DNA of 64,000 bases from Streptomyces sp. CB02009 (lineage in GTDB: Bacteria > Actinomycetota > Actinomycetes > Streptomycetales > Streptomycetaceae), in NCBI RefSeq assembly GCF_001905825.1, contig NZ_LIVV01000001.1, forward strand, positions 1,066,378 through 1,130,377, in the 5' to 3' direction. Positions 33,237-41,918 of this stretch are shown piece by piece. The number at the start of each line of letters is the position of its first letter. Positions within the stretch are counted from its first letter, which is position 1. Both the position numbers and the translations under genes were made by a program. Under the pieces are notes generated by a model, which saw nothing but the letters and a program-made list of their open reading frames with translations, was not told where the DNA came from and made no database searches.

Positions 33237-33410
33237 CTACGGAGTGGAGCAGCAGGAGAGCGAGAGTGCGCCGCGGCAGTACAGCAGGGTTCTGCGGGGC
33301 GTGGGCACGGGGGATCCGGCGCGACGGCCGTGGCGAGGGGCGCGGGGTTCCCAATGGACCATGAGGACCGCCGCCAGCATCGGGCCGCAGGTCATGAGTA
33401 TGAAGGTCAT
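33237..33410 (-). CDS. Small hypothetical protein coupled to a STAS gene
   Basis: A 57-codon frame whose ATG overlaps the stop of the STAS gene (ATGA). It starts with a hydrophobic stretch (MTFILMTCGPMLAAVLMV) and ends with Arg- and Cys-rich residues. The coupling is the only real support; there is no ribosome-binding site of its own and no family recognised. It may not be a gene. Confidence 0.3.
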   Translation of the reverse strand: MTFILMTCGPMLAAVLMVHWEPRAPRHGRRAGSPVPTPRRTLLYCRGALSLSCCSTP

Positions 33411-33835
33411 GACGTGGCCGCCGCGGCCAGTGCGTCGGCCCGGTTTGCCGGCCGTCCTGGGACGTCGGCGGCCGCCGCGGTCAGGAGGCGTCGAACGGCC
33501 CGGGAGCGGTTCGCGAGGCTGAGGCGGCGTCCGCGCCGGGGCCACCAGTCGAGGACGCCGAGGAGGCTGGAGTCGCAGAACGCGACCCTCGCGGTGTCCA
33601 GGACGAGCCCGGTGTATCCGTCGGCCGCCGCCGACGCCAGCAACGCCCGCAGCGGAGCGACGCTGTAGCAGTCGATCTCCCCGACGAGGCGGATGACGAG
33701 GGTGGTGCCGAGCGTGGTGCAGGAGTCGACGACTATGACGCCGGGCGCGGTGTCCGCGCCCGAGTCGTGCACGGCGGGAAGGGCGGGGGCCGTGAGCGAG
33801 GCGGGCAGTATCGGGGCTGTGCTTGAGGTACTCAC
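33407..33835 (-). CDS. STAS domain anti-sigma factor antagonist
   Basis: Protein of 142 residues whose C-terminal 100 residues form a STAS fold: LVIRLVGEIDCYSVAPLRALL, GLVLDTARVAFCDSSLLGVLDW with the phosphorylatable Ser position in the DSSLL segment, and a last helix. GTG at 33835 is the likely start (GATGGG upstream). It should bind a GHKL anti-sigma kinase when unphosphorylated. The N-terminal 45 residues are low-complexity. No kinase lies adjacent, so partners may be those encoded at 56-58 kb. Confidence 0.85.
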   Translation of the reverse strand: MSTSSTAPILPASLTAPALPAVHDSGADTAPGVIVVDSCTTLGTTLVIRLVGEIDCYSVAPLRALLASAAADGYTGLVLDTARVAFCDSSLLGVLDWWPRRGRRLSLANRSRAVRRLLTAAAADVPGRPANRADALAAAATS

Positions 33836-34021
33836 AGACCCATCAACGCCTCGCACAGGGGCCCGGGATTCGAGGCACGCGGCTCTTTCACCCCATCTGA
33901 GCAGCATCGATACCCAGCACGAGCGAAAGATCCCACCCGTACGGGTCAGCGGCGAGCGTCTGTTCACCCGATCCCGCCGCTGCGACGGCGAAGCCCGCTC
34001 AGGAGGTGCCGGGGCCGTGGC

Positions 34022-35524
34022 TCACACGGCGAGGTGCTCCCGGGTGGCGGAGCCGTCGGGAGCCGACTCGGGTGCGATGCCGTGCTGTTCCTCCTCGGGG
34101 CGGCCCTTCTTCGGCAGCAGGAACGTGATCGCGAGGAAGGCCACCAGCAGGCATCCCTGGACGATCAGTGCGTGGTGGAAACCGGTGGTGAAGTCCCCGG
34201 TCTTCGCCCGGGCGAAGAACACCGAGCCGAAGACCGCGACGCCGATGGAGCCGCCGACCGCCTGAACCGCCGTCAGGACACCGGAGGCGGAGCCGATCTC
34301 GTCGTCGTCGACCGCGGCCAGGAGGAAGCTGAACAGGGCGGCGATCACCATGCCGGCGCCGATGCCCGCCACGGCTGTGCCGGGAACGATGTCCCAGACG
34401 GAGAACGCGGCGGGGTCGAGGCCTTCGAGCTCGAACCACAGCACCACCGCACCGGCCAGCTGGACGAGCGGTCCGATCTGCAGCACCTTGCGGCCGATCC
34501 GGTCGGCGAGGAACGCACCGCTGACCGCTCCGCCGATCGCCGTGCCCACCGCGAGGGGCAGATTGCCGAGCCCCGCGTCACCGGCGGTGAAGCGCATGCC
34601 GACCTGGAGGAACAGGGTCAGGACGAGCTGGGTGCCGATCAGGCCGCCGAAGAACAGGGCGATGCCGCCGAGTCCGACGGTGAAGGCCGGCTTGCGCAGC
34701 AGCCCCGGGGTCACCAGCGGGCCCCGGCCCGCGGCCGCGGCCCGGCGCTGCTGGAGGGCGAAGAAGGAGAAACCCAGCACCGACCCGGCCATGCACAGCC
34801 ACGTCCACAGCGGCCATCCGTCCTCCTGCCCCTGGTTGAGCGGCAGCACCAGCAGCGCGCAGGACACCGCGACGAGGGCGGCGCCCGCCGCATCGACCCG
34901 TACCGCGCGGTCGCCCGCCTTCTTCGGCACGAACGTCGCGGCGATGATCAGCGTCGCGACTCCGATGGGCAGGTTGATCAGGAACACCGACCGCCACCCC
35001 AGGCCGAAGAAGTCGCCCTCGATGAGGAAGCCGCCCAGGACCGGGCCGATGATGCCGCCCAGGCCGAGGACGGGGCCGAAGACCGCGAAGACCTTGGTCA
35101 GTTCGGGGCCCGAGAAGTTCTCCCGCAGCAGGCCGAGGCCCTGGGGCAGCAGCATCGCCCCCGCGGTGCCCTGCAGCAGGCGGAAGGCGATCAGCGACTC
35201 GATGTTCGGCGCGACCGCGCACAGCAGCGAGCTCGCGGTGAAGGCCGCCAGGCCGATCAGGAACATCCGGCGCCGGCCGTAGCGGTCCCCGAGCCGGCCG
35301 CCCAGGACCAGACCGGCACCCAGGGTGAGGGCATAGCCGCCGATCACCCACTGCAGCCCGACGGAACCGGCACCGAGCGATCGCTCGAGGTCCGGCCCCG
35401 CGACGTTGACGATCGACGCGTCCAGGAGGTCCATGATCTCCGCGACGATCATCACCGCCAGGATCATCCACCGCCACCGGTAGGGCTCGGCCGCCTCGTC
35501 AGGGGTGGGGTAAGGGTCACGCAC
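34022..35524 (-). CDS. MFS drug:H+ antiporter, DHA2-type
   Basis: Membrane exporter of 500 residues with 14 predicted helices. Signatures are LLDASIVNVAGPDLERSL (motif D1), LGGRLGDRYGRRRMF (motif A) and the helix 5 region GLGGIIGPVLGGFLIEG (motif C). GTG at 35524 is chosen because GGAGG lies eight bases upstream. The alternative ATG at 35539 overlaps a palindromic operator. It is divergent from a MarR gene that probably represses it. Confidence 0.9.
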   Translation of the reverse strand: MRDPYPTPDEAAEPYRWRWMILAVMIVAEIMDLLDASIVNVAGPDLERSLGAGSVGLQWVIGGYALTLGAGLVLGGRLGDRYGRRRMFLIGLAAFTASSLLCAVAPNIESLIAFRLLQGTAGAMLLPQGLGLLRENFSGPELTKVFAVFGPVLGLGGIIGPVLGGFLIEGDFFGLGWRSVFLINLPIGVATLIIAATFVPKKAGDRAVRVDAAGAALVAVSCALLVLPLNQGQEDGWPLWTWLCMAGSVLGFSFFALQQRRAAAAGRGPLVTPGLLRKPAFTVGLGGIALFFGGLIGTQLVLTLFLQVGMRFTAGDAGLGNLPLAVGTAIGGAVSGAFLADRIGRKVLQIGPLVQLAGAVVLWFELEGLDPAAFSVWDIVPGTAVAGIGAGMVIAALFSFLLAAVDDDEIGSASGVLTAVQAVGGSIGVAVFGSVFFARAKTGDFTTGFHHALIVQGCLLVAFLAITFLLPKKGRPEEEQHGIAPESAPDGSATREHLAV

Positions 35525-35536
35525 GCCAGATACCTC

Positions 35537-35559
35537 CATCGTGAAGTAATTCCACGATG
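35537..35559. promoter_or_regulatory. Palindromic operator CATCGTG-N9-CACGATG
   Basis: Perfect seven-base arms with a nine-base AT-rich centre, in the gap between the divergent efflux and marR genes. Probable MarR binding site. Confidence 0.65.
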
Positions 35560-35639
35560 AAGGTAAAGTGGGGGAGGTAGGTTGTCAAAGCGGGTGACCG
35601 CACAGACCGCACAACAGAAGAGAAGGGCGGAGGGTCGGC

Positions 35640-36137
35640 ATGGAGGAAGCCGTGCGCGACGGTGTCGCGGAGCAGCGGGAACGGCTGATGGAGTCGCTGA
35701 GGATCTACGGCGGCCACTACGCCGAGCTCAGTCGCCGCTTCGCCGCCTGGCTGGGGCTGCACTCCACCGACGCGACCGCGGTACTGGAGATCGCCGCCGC
35801 GGAGGAACGCGGCACCCCGCTGTCACCGGCACGGCTGAGCGAGCGGATCTCCCTGTCCACGGGCGCCACCACCGCGCTCCTGAACCGCCTCGAAGCGGCC
35901 GGGCACATCACCCGCGCCCGCGAACACCCCGACCGGCGCATCGTCACGCTCCGCAGCGGCGGGCACATCCAGGAACGGGCGGACGAGTTCTTCGGCCCGC
36001 TCGCCCATCGTCTCGACGCCGCGATGTCGCACTACCCGCCCCGGCTCCTGGAGCAGTTCGAAGCGTTCATCGTGGACCTGAACGCCACCATGACCAGCCA
36101 CCTCGCGGAAGGGGACCCCGCGGCACCGCGTCCCTGA
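35640..36137 (+). CDS. MarR family regulator of the efflux gene
   Basis: Winged-helix regulator of 165 residues. The recognition region is TPLSPARLSERISLSTGATTALLNRLEAAGHITRARE with wing HPDRRIVTLRS; long terminal helices would make the dimer. ATG with GGAGGG five bases upstream. It is divergent from the DHA2 efflux gene with a palindrome between them, the standard arrangement for drug-inducible derepression. Confidence 0.9.
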   Translation: MEEAVRDGVAEQRERLMESLRIYGGHYAELSRRFAAWLGLHSTDATAVLEIAAAEERGTPLSPARLSERISLSTGATTALLNRLEAAGHITRAREHPDRRIVTLRSGGHIQERADEFFGPLAHRLDAAMSHYPPRLLEQFEAFIVDLNATMTSHLAEGDPAAPRP

Positions 36138-36205
36138 CGGCGGACGACCGGCCGCAGCGCACGGGCTGCGCCTCGCGGGGCCGGCGATCCTCCGTCGACG
36201 CCTGC

Positions 36206-36646
36206 TCAGCCCAGCTGCTCGGCCAGTCCGACGATGATGCCCTCCGGGCCGCGGACGTAGCAGAGCAGATAGCTGTCCTCGAACCGCGCGATCTCGCCGA
36301 GGAGGGTGGCGCCGTGCGGGCGGAGGCGGGCGACGGTGTCCTCGATGTCGTCGACGGCGAACATGACGCGGTGCGTGCCCAGGACGTTGTGCGGCCGGTC
36401 GTGCGGCCCGCCGCTGGTCGCCGCCGGGCTGCGGTACCTCGCCAGCTCGAGCCGGCTGTGGCCGTCGGGGGTCCGGACCATCGCGATCTCGCAGTGGACG
36501 CCGTCGAGCCCGGTGCACTGGTCGGCGAAGCGGCCCTCGACCTCCCCCCGGCCCTCCAGCTCCATCCCGAGCTCCACGAAGAACGCGAGGGCGGCATCCA
36601 TGTCGTCGACGACGATGCCGACGTTGTCCATCCGCTGAATCGCCAT
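36206..36646 (-). CDS. VOC/glyoxalase family protein
   Basis: Protein of 146 residues with two VOC half-domains: MDNVGIVVDDMDAALAFFVELGM and HRVMFAVDDIEDTVARLRPHG, ending GPEGIIVGLAEQLG. The final motif E-x-I-x-V has the usual metal-ligand Glu position. ATG with AAGGAGAG upstream. Substrate unknown. It is convergent with the MarR gene. Confidence 0.88.
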   Translation of the reverse strand: MAIQRMDNVGIVVDDMDAALAFFVELGMELEGRGEVEGRFADQCTGLDGVHCEIAMVRTPDGHSRLELARYRSPAATSGGPHDRPHNVLGTHRVMFAVDDIEDTVARLRPHGATLLGEIARFEDSYLLCYVRGPEGIIVGLAEQLG

Positions 36647-36863
36647 GCCGGTCTCTCCTTCATCCTCGTGCGGCCGTCGGTGGCCGCTGATGTCCCGGGG
36701 ACGGATCAGGCGGCACGTTCTCGACATCCGTGCGCCCGCAACCGCCGACCAGGTCATACGCCGAGGGAGGAGAGGCCGACGCGCCACAGCTCCACCATCG
36801 GCCAGGGGATGAGGCCCGGCCACCGGACGTCGCGCCGGGGCCGGGAACCGGTCGGCCGGTTCC

Positions 36864-37121
36864 TCAGCGCGCCTTGACCGCCCGGTTGCGCAACCGCCGC
36901 TTCAGGGCACGGCGTTCGTTCTCGTCGAGACCGCCCCACACCCCCGTCACCTGGCGGGAGTCGTCCATGGCCCAGTCGAGGCAGGCCTCCCGAACGGGGC
37001 AGCCCCGGCAGATGTCCTTGGCCTCTTCCACCTGGACCAGAGCGGGAGCACCGGTCCCCACCGGGAAGAAGAGATCGGGGTCGACGTCCTGGCAGGCAGC
37101 GGATGCACGCCAGCTGTCCAT
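36864..37121 (-). CDS. WhiB family [4Fe-4S] transcriptional regulator
   Basis: Protein of 85 residues of the actinobacteria-specific Wbl family, which bind an iron-sulfur cluster and associate with the principal sigma factor. The four cysteines are at residues 10, 38, 41 and 47 (CRGCPVREAC). The turn motif GVWGG and the basic tail RRALKRRLRNR follow. ATG with AGGAGG upstream. The paralogue (WblE-like by length and layout) cannot be fixed from sequence alone. Confidence 0.94.
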   Translation of the reverse strand: MDSWRASAACQDVDPDLFFPVGTGAPALVQVEEAKDICRGCPVREACLDWAMDDSRQVTGVWGGLDENERRALKRRLRNRAVKAR

Positions 37122-37306
37122 GTCATTCCTCCTGTCTACGGGTATGGGGGTCATTCCATTCGGCTGACCGGTCGAAGGCACTTGAAACACTGTCAGCCTC
37201 GCGAGTACGCCCCTTTTTCCGGCGCGACGACATGGAGCGGGCCGCCCTGGTTGGGATCGGGAAGACGGGGCACCCGAAGGTTCCAACCCGAGGGGAGTGA
37301 CAGGTC

Positions 37307-38137
37307 ATGAGCGCAGGAGAGTCGTCCAAGGCCGCAGCGAGAAACGTGGCCCGCGGCGGGGTCGTCCAGGCAGGTGCGAGAGCGGGCTTCATAGCGCGAG
37401 GGGTTCTCTACCTCCTCATAGGAACCCTGGCCGTACGCATCGGACTGACAGGCACGAGCGAGCAGGCCGACCGGGGCGGAGCCCTCGCGGAGGTCGTCTC
37501 GACGCCGTTCGGGGTCGTCCTGCTCTGGGCCCTCGGCGTCGGCCTCGCCGGCATGGCGCTGTGGCGGCTCTCGGAGGCGGTCTTCGGGGCCGCCGGACCC
37601 AAGGGCGACCGCCCGGGCAAGCGGGCGCTGTCCGCCGGCAGGTTCGTCTTCTACGCGTTCTCCGCCTTCCTCGTCCTGTCCTTCGCGACGGGGGACAGGG
37701 GCAGCGGCGCGGGATCGACCGACCGGCAGAGCCATGACCTCACGAGCCGCCTGCTGGCACTCCCCGGCGGCCCGTGGTGGGTGGGGGCGGCGGCCGCGGG
37801 CATCCTGGGCGCGGGGGTGTGGATCGCCGGCCGGGCCGTCCTGCGCAAGTACCGCGAGCACCTGGAACGGCAGCGGATGTCCACGGTGCAGCGCCGCTTC
37901 ATGGACGTGACGGGCACGGCGGGCGGGGTCGCACGGGGCCTCGTGTTCGCCGCCGTCGGCCTCTTCGCGCTGAAGGCGGCGAGCGAGTCCGACCCGGGCG
38001 AGGCGAAGGGCATGGACGACGCGATCCGCTCGTTCGCGCAGACCCCGGCGGGCCCGTGGCTGCTGGTCGCCGTCGCCGTCGGCCTCGCGCTCTTCGGGGC
38101 GTTCTCCTTCGGCCAGTCCAAGTGGCGCGAGGTCTGA
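37307..38137 (+). CDS. DUF1206 membrane protein
   Basis: Membrane protein of 276 residues built from three similar modules, each a pair of helices with a motif like GAGFIARGVLYLLIGTLA (residues about 25-42), SAGRFVFYAFSAFLVLSF (105-122) and GVARGLVFAAVGLFALKA (208-225). Function unknown. ATG with AGGGGAG upstream. It is followed at once by a relic of a zinc alcohol dehydrogenase gene. Confidence 0.9.
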   Translation: MSAGESSKAAARNVARGGVVQAGARAGFIARGVLYLLIGTLAVRIGLTGTSEQADRGGALAEVVSTPFGVVLLWALGVGLAGMALWRLSEAVFGAAGPKGDRPGKRALSAGRFVFYAFSAFLVLSFATGDRGSGAGSTDRQSHDLTSRLLALPGGPWWVGAAAAGILGAGVWIAGRAVLRKYREHLERQRMSTVQRRFMDVTGTAGGVARGLVFAAVGLFALKAASESDPGEAKGMDDAIRSFAQTPAGPWLLVAVAVGLALFGAFSFGQSKWREV

Positions 38138-38150
38138 CCGCTCGCAGCGC

Positions 38151-38300
38151 GTGGGACCGCCGGTACCGGGCAGCCGCGTCACCTCGACCGGCATCTGCGG
38201 CTCCGACCTGCACCTGTACGAGCCGCTCGGTCCGTTTTTGGACTGCGGCGACATCCTCGTACCCGAGCGGCTCTCTCGTGCCCAGGAGCGTGGCCCGTGA
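38151..38300 (+). pseudogene. Remnant of a zinc-dependent alcohol/formaldehyde dehydrogenase
   Basis: A 49-codon frame (GTG to TGA) contains RVTSTGICGSDLHLYEPLG and PFLDCGDIL, a near-exact match to the zinc-site region of FdhA-like dehydrogenases (CGSDLHLY..., normally followed by GHE). Where GHEPMG should stand the frame reads VPERLS, and the rest of the roughly 380-residue enzyme is absent. Only this internal fragment survives between DUF1206 and the methyltransferase. Confidence 0.75.
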
Positions 38301-38463
38301 CCCCGCCGCCGCGGCTCGGCGTCACTCCTCGTGTCCGTCCGCCCCGATCGCGTCGACAGATCGGCCCGGCGCGGATGAGCCGCTCCGCACGGGGCAGTCG
38401 CAGGGAGCAGCCGATCGGCGCCGTCCCGCCGGCGATCGGTTCCGTCGATCATGGAGGTGACCC

Positions 38464-39153
38464 GTGTCCGGTACGGCCCTGACCCTGGACGCACAGCCAG
38501 GAGGCCGCTCAGCCCTGATCGCCCTGCCCGGCGTCTACCGGCCGCAGGCGGACACCCGTCTGCTCGCCCACGCCCTGGCCCAGGAGGACCTCGGGCCCGG
38601 CAGCGAGGTCCTGGAGATCGGCACGGGCACCGGCGCACTCGCCCTCGACGCGGCTCGGCGGCGGGCACGGGTCACGGCGGTCGACGTCTCCTGGCCCGCC
38701 GTCGTCACCGCCCGCCTGAACGCCCTGCGCCAGCGACTGCCCCTGCGCGTCCTCCACGGCGACTTCGCGGCGCGCAGCGCGGGTCGCCGCTTCGACCTCG
38801 TCGTGTCGAATCCGCCGTACGTGCCGGCCCCGGACGTCCTGCCGCCCTCGCGCGGCCCGGAGCGGGCCTGGGACGCCGGACCGGACGGGCGAGCCGTCAT
38901 CGACCGCATCTGCGACAACGCTCCGGCGCTGTTGCGTCCCGGAGGGGTCCTGCTCCTGGTCCATTCCCAGATGTGCGGCGCCCAGGAGACCGTCGACCGA
39001 CTGACCGAGGCGGGCATGGCCGCGGACGTCACGGCCAGGGCCGCGGTGCCCTGGGGGCCCGTCCTGCGCTCGCGCCGGTCCTGGCTGGAGCGGGCGGGCC
39101 TGGCGACCGGGGCCGAGGAACGGGAAGAGCTGGTGGTCATCCGTGCACGCTGA
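38464..39153 (+). CDS. HemK/PrmC-like SAM-dependent methyltransferase
   Basis: Methyltransferase of 229 residues. The SAM-binding motif is VLEIGTGTGALALDAARR near residue 48, followed by VTAVDVS, and VVSNPPYVP carries the NPPY motif that places glutamine or other amide/amino nitrogens. The layout is closest to HemK2/MTQ2-type enzymes that methylate release-factor Gln, but it lacks the PrmC N-terminal domain and the substrate may differ. GTG start with GGAGGTGA upstream. It begins a four-gene overlapping cassette. Confidence 0.88.
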   Translation: MSGTALTLDAQPGGRSALIALPGVYRPQADTRLLAHALAQEDLGPGSEVLEIGTGTGALALDAARRRARVTAVDVSWPAVVTARLNALRQRLPLRVLHGDFAARSAGRRFDLVVSNPPYVPAPDVLPPSRGPERAWDAGPDGRAVIDRICDNAPALLRPGGVLLLVHSQMCGAQETVDRLTEAGMAADVTARAAVPWGPVLRSRRSWLERAGLATGAEEREELVVIRAR

Positions 39154-39403
39154 ACCCCGGAACACTCCCGGCGACGCCGGGACCACCCACAGGGCCCACC
39201 GGACGGCCAAGGACCCGAAGGGACCCGACCTCGTCGAGGGGCCGGTCGAGATCGTCCTCGACGACGGAACGGTCGCCCGTTCCGAGCGCTTCCTGGTCGC
39301 CCTCTGCACCTGCCGCCGCAGCCGTATCTATCCGTGGTGCGACACCAGCCACCGCCCCCGCGAGCGCGCCGTAACGCAGCCCGAGGACAGGAACCCTTCA
39401 TGA
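39143..39403 (+). CDS. CDGSH-type iron-sulfur protein
   Basis: Protein of 86 residues with one CDGSH-like [2Fe-2S] motif: CTCRRSRIYPWCDTSH (three Cys and one His ligand). The preceding VEIVLDDGTVARSERFLVA strand pair is typical of the family. Redox or cluster transfer role. The GTG lies inside the end of the upstream methyltransferase, and the stop overlaps the next ATG. Confidence 0.9.
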   Translation: MHAEPRNTPGDAGTTHRAHRTAKDPKGPDLVEGPVEIVLDDGTVARSERFLVALCTCRRSRIYPWCDTSHRPRERAVTQPEDRNPS

Positions 39404-40488
39404 CGCCCTCGATCACGAGCACCGCACACACCAGGCGCACGGTAGACGCCACAGGCGCCGCAGCCGTCACCGCCACCCTCGGCCCCCGCCTGGTGGAACC
39501 GCGCGGCACGCTGTCCGCGGCCGTCACCGGGGCCCTCCGGTCGAACGGCGCCCCGACGTACCCTCCGGGCGCCGTGCTGACGGCCGACCCCTGGGGCGAG
39601 GACCTCCAGCTCGCCCTCTACCTCCTCTACGAGCTCCACTACCGCGGCTTCGACGGCGTGGACGACGACCGAGAATGGGACCCGGAGCTCCTGCGACTGC
39701 GCCAGGCCATGGAAGCCCGCTTCCTGCACGCCCTGAGCACCGAGCTGTCCGACGCCCCCCGGTCGGTCGCGGACGCCTTCGCCCCGCTCCTCGTCGAACC
39801 GCCGGCCTCCGCCCCCAGCCTCAGCCGCTTCCTGGAACGGAACGGCGAGCTGTGGCAATTGAGGGAGTACGCGGCTCTCCGCTCGCTCTACCACCTCAAG
39901 GAGGCCGACCCGCACGTCTGGGTGATCCCCCGGCTGCGGGGCCGGGCCAAGGCCGCGATGGCCGCCATCGAGTTCGACGAGTTCGGTGCCGGCCACCCCG
40001 ACCGGATCCACGCCCGGCTCTTCGCCGACCTCATGGTGGACCTCGGCCTCGACCCCGCGTACGGCCACTACCTCGACCAGGCTCCCGCCCCACTGCTCGC
40101 CACCGTCAACCTCATGTCCCTCTTCGGGCTCCACCGGTCCCACCGGGGCTTCCTCGTGGGTCACTTCGCCTGCGTCGAGGTGACCTCCTCACCCGGCTCC
40201 CGGCGACTCGCCCGGGCGATGCGGCGCTGCGGGGCGGGACGGGCCGCCGAGCGCTTCTACGACGAGCACGTCGAGGCGGACGCCGTGCACGAGCAGGTCG
40301 TACGCCGGGAGGTCATCGACGGACTGCTCGCGGACGAGCCGGCCCTGGAGGCCGACATCGCCTTCGGCTGCGCAGCCACCGTCCATCTGGAGGACCGCCT
40401 CGCGGAGCATATCGGCGCGGCCTGGGCCGAGGGGCGCAGCGCGTTGCGTACGCCCTTGAGCACACGGACCCGGGAGCGGGCCGAATGA
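39400..40488 (+). CDS. Iron-containing redox enzyme family (haem-oxygenase-like diiron protein)
   Basis: Protein of 362 residues in the haem-oxygenase-like dimetal oxidase family, which includes N-oxygenases and UndA-like enzymes. Candidate ligands are ELHYRGF near residue 80, IEFDEFGAGHPDRIHARLF around residue 193, and YDEHVEADAVHEQVVRREV near residue 290, giving Glu and His at the expected helix positions. ATG in ATGA overlap with the CDGSH gene. The substrate is unknown. The CDGSH protein and the following disulfide reductase could supply electrons or repair. Confidence 0.85.
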   Translation: MTPSITSTAHTRRTVDATGAAAVTATLGPRLVEPRGTLSAAVTGALRSNGAPTYPPGAVLTADPWGEDLQLALYLLYELHYRGFDGVDDDREWDPELLRLRQAMEARFLHALSTELSDAPRSVADAFAPLLVEPPASAPSLSRFLERNGELWQLREYAALRSLYHLKEADPHVWVIPRLRGRAKAAMAAIEFDEFGAGHPDRIHARLFADLMVDLGLDPAYGHYLDQAPAPLLATVNLMSLFGLHRSHRGFLVGHFACVEVTSSPGSRRLARAMRRCGAGRAAERFYDEHVEADAVHEQVVRREVIDGLLADEPALEADIAFGCAATVHLEDRLAEHIGAAWAEGRSALRTPLSTRTRERAE

Positions 40489-41852
40489 GGCGCCACGATC
40501 TTGTCGTCATCGGTGCGGGATCCGGCAACGCGGTGGTCGACGACTCGTTCGCCGACCTGGACGTGGCGATCGTCGAGGAGCGCTGGTTCGGCGGTACGTG
40601 CCTCAACTCCGGATGCATCCCGAGCAAGATGCTCGCGTACACCGCGCGGGTCGCCCGGACCGTACGGGAGGCCGGGGCGTACGACGTGGACGCCGAGCTG
40701 CGGGCCGTGCGCTGGCGCCGGATGCGCGACCGGGTCTTCGGGCGGCTGGACGCAGAACGGGACAGCGGCCGGCAGGGGCGCGTGGACCAGGACTCGGTCA
40801 CCGTGTACGAGGGCAGCGCCCGGTTCATCGGGCCCAGGACCCTGCGGATCGAGCGCGAGCAGGGCACCGTCGACATCAGCGCCGGGCAGATCGTCGTCGC
40901 GGCGGGCAGCCGGCCCTCGATCCCCGGGCCGGTCGCGGAGGCGGGCCTGCCGTACGAGACCTCCGACACGATCATGCGGATCGACGCTCCTCCCCGGCGC
41001 CTGGCCGTCCTCGGCGGCGGGTACATCGCCGCGGAGCTGGCCGAGGTGTTCGCGCAGACGGGCTGCGCCGTCACCCTCGTGGAGAAGGAGAAGCGCCTGC
41101 TCGGCCCGCAGGACGAGACCGTCGCGGAGCGCTTCACGGAACTGGTCCGCCCCCGCTACGACCTCAGGCTCGGCCGGGAGCTCACCGGGGTCGGCGGACG
41201 GCCGGGCGCGCTGCGGCTGAGCCTGGACGACGGATCGACGATCGACGCGGACATGCTGCTCGTCGCCGTGGGCCGGACGCCGAACAGCGACCGGCTGAAC
41301 CTGGAAGCGGCCGGCGTCGCCACCCACGACGACGGCCGGGTACGCGTCGACCGGTATCAGCGCACCACGGCCGAAGGCGTCTTCGCGCTGGGGGACATCT
41401 GCTCACCGGTGCCCCTCAAGCACGTCGCCAACCGTGAGGCGAAGGTCGTCGCCCACAACCTCCGCCACCCGGACGACCTCGTCTCCGCCGACCACGACCT
41501 GGTACCCGCGGCGGTCTTCACCCAGCCCCAGATCGCCTCGGTCGGTGTCACCGAGCAGGAGTGCCGCGACCGCGGCCTGGACTACGTCGTGGGCACGGCC
41601 GGATACGCCGACGTCGCCTACGGCTGGGCGATGGAGGACACCACCGGATTCTGCAAGGTGCTCGCCGAGCCCGGCACCGGGCGGCTCCTCGGCGCGCACC
41701 TGATGGGGGCCGAGGCCTCCACGCTCATCCAGCCCCTGGTCGTGGCGGCGACCCTCGGCATCGACGCCACCACGCTCGCCGAGTCCCCGTACTGGATCCA
41801 TCCCGCGCTCACCGAGGTCGTGGAGAACGCCCTGCTCGACCTCGGTCGGTGA
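40485..41852 (+). CDS. mtr: Mycothione reductase
   Basis: FAD-dependent disulfide reductase of 455 residues that regenerates mycothiol with NADPH. The FAD motif is VVIGAGSGNAVVDD and the redox pair is in GGTCLNSGCIPSKM. The NAD(P) fold is VLGGGYIAAELAEVFAQTG, and the C-terminal catalytic His-Glu is in WIHPALTEVVENALL, a block typical of mycothione reductase. It overlaps the diiron gene by ATGA. Mycothiol enzymes are a hallmark of actinobacteria. Generic dihydrolipoamide dehydrogenase is the alternative call, less likely from the C-terminus. Confidence 0.88.
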   Translation: MRRHDLVVIGAGSGNAVVDDSFADLDVAIVEERWFGGTCLNSGCIPSKMLAYTARVARTVREAGAYDVDAELRAVRWRRMRDRVFGRLDAERDSGRQGRVDQDSVTVYEGSARFIGPRTLRIEREQGTVDISAGQIVVAAGSRPSIPGPVAEAGLPYETSDTIMRIDAPPRRLAVLGGGYIAAELAEVFAQTGCAVTLVEKEKRLLGPQDETVAERFTELVRPRYDLRLGRELTGVGGRPGALRLSLDDGSTIDADMLLVAVGRTPNSDRLNLEAAGVATHDDGRVRVDRYQRTTAEGVFALGDICSPVPLKHVANREAKVVAHNLRHPDDLVSADHDLVPAAVFTQPQIASVGVTEQECRDRGLDYVVGTAGYADVAYGWAMEDTTGFCKVLAEPGTGRLLGAHLMGAEASTLIQPLVVAATLGIDATTLAESPYWIHPALTEVVENALLDLGR

Positions 41853-41918
41853 GGCCCGCGCCGGGCGAGGCCCCGGCGCCCCACCGGCCCACGACCCGCG
41901 CGAACCGCAGGAGGCACC

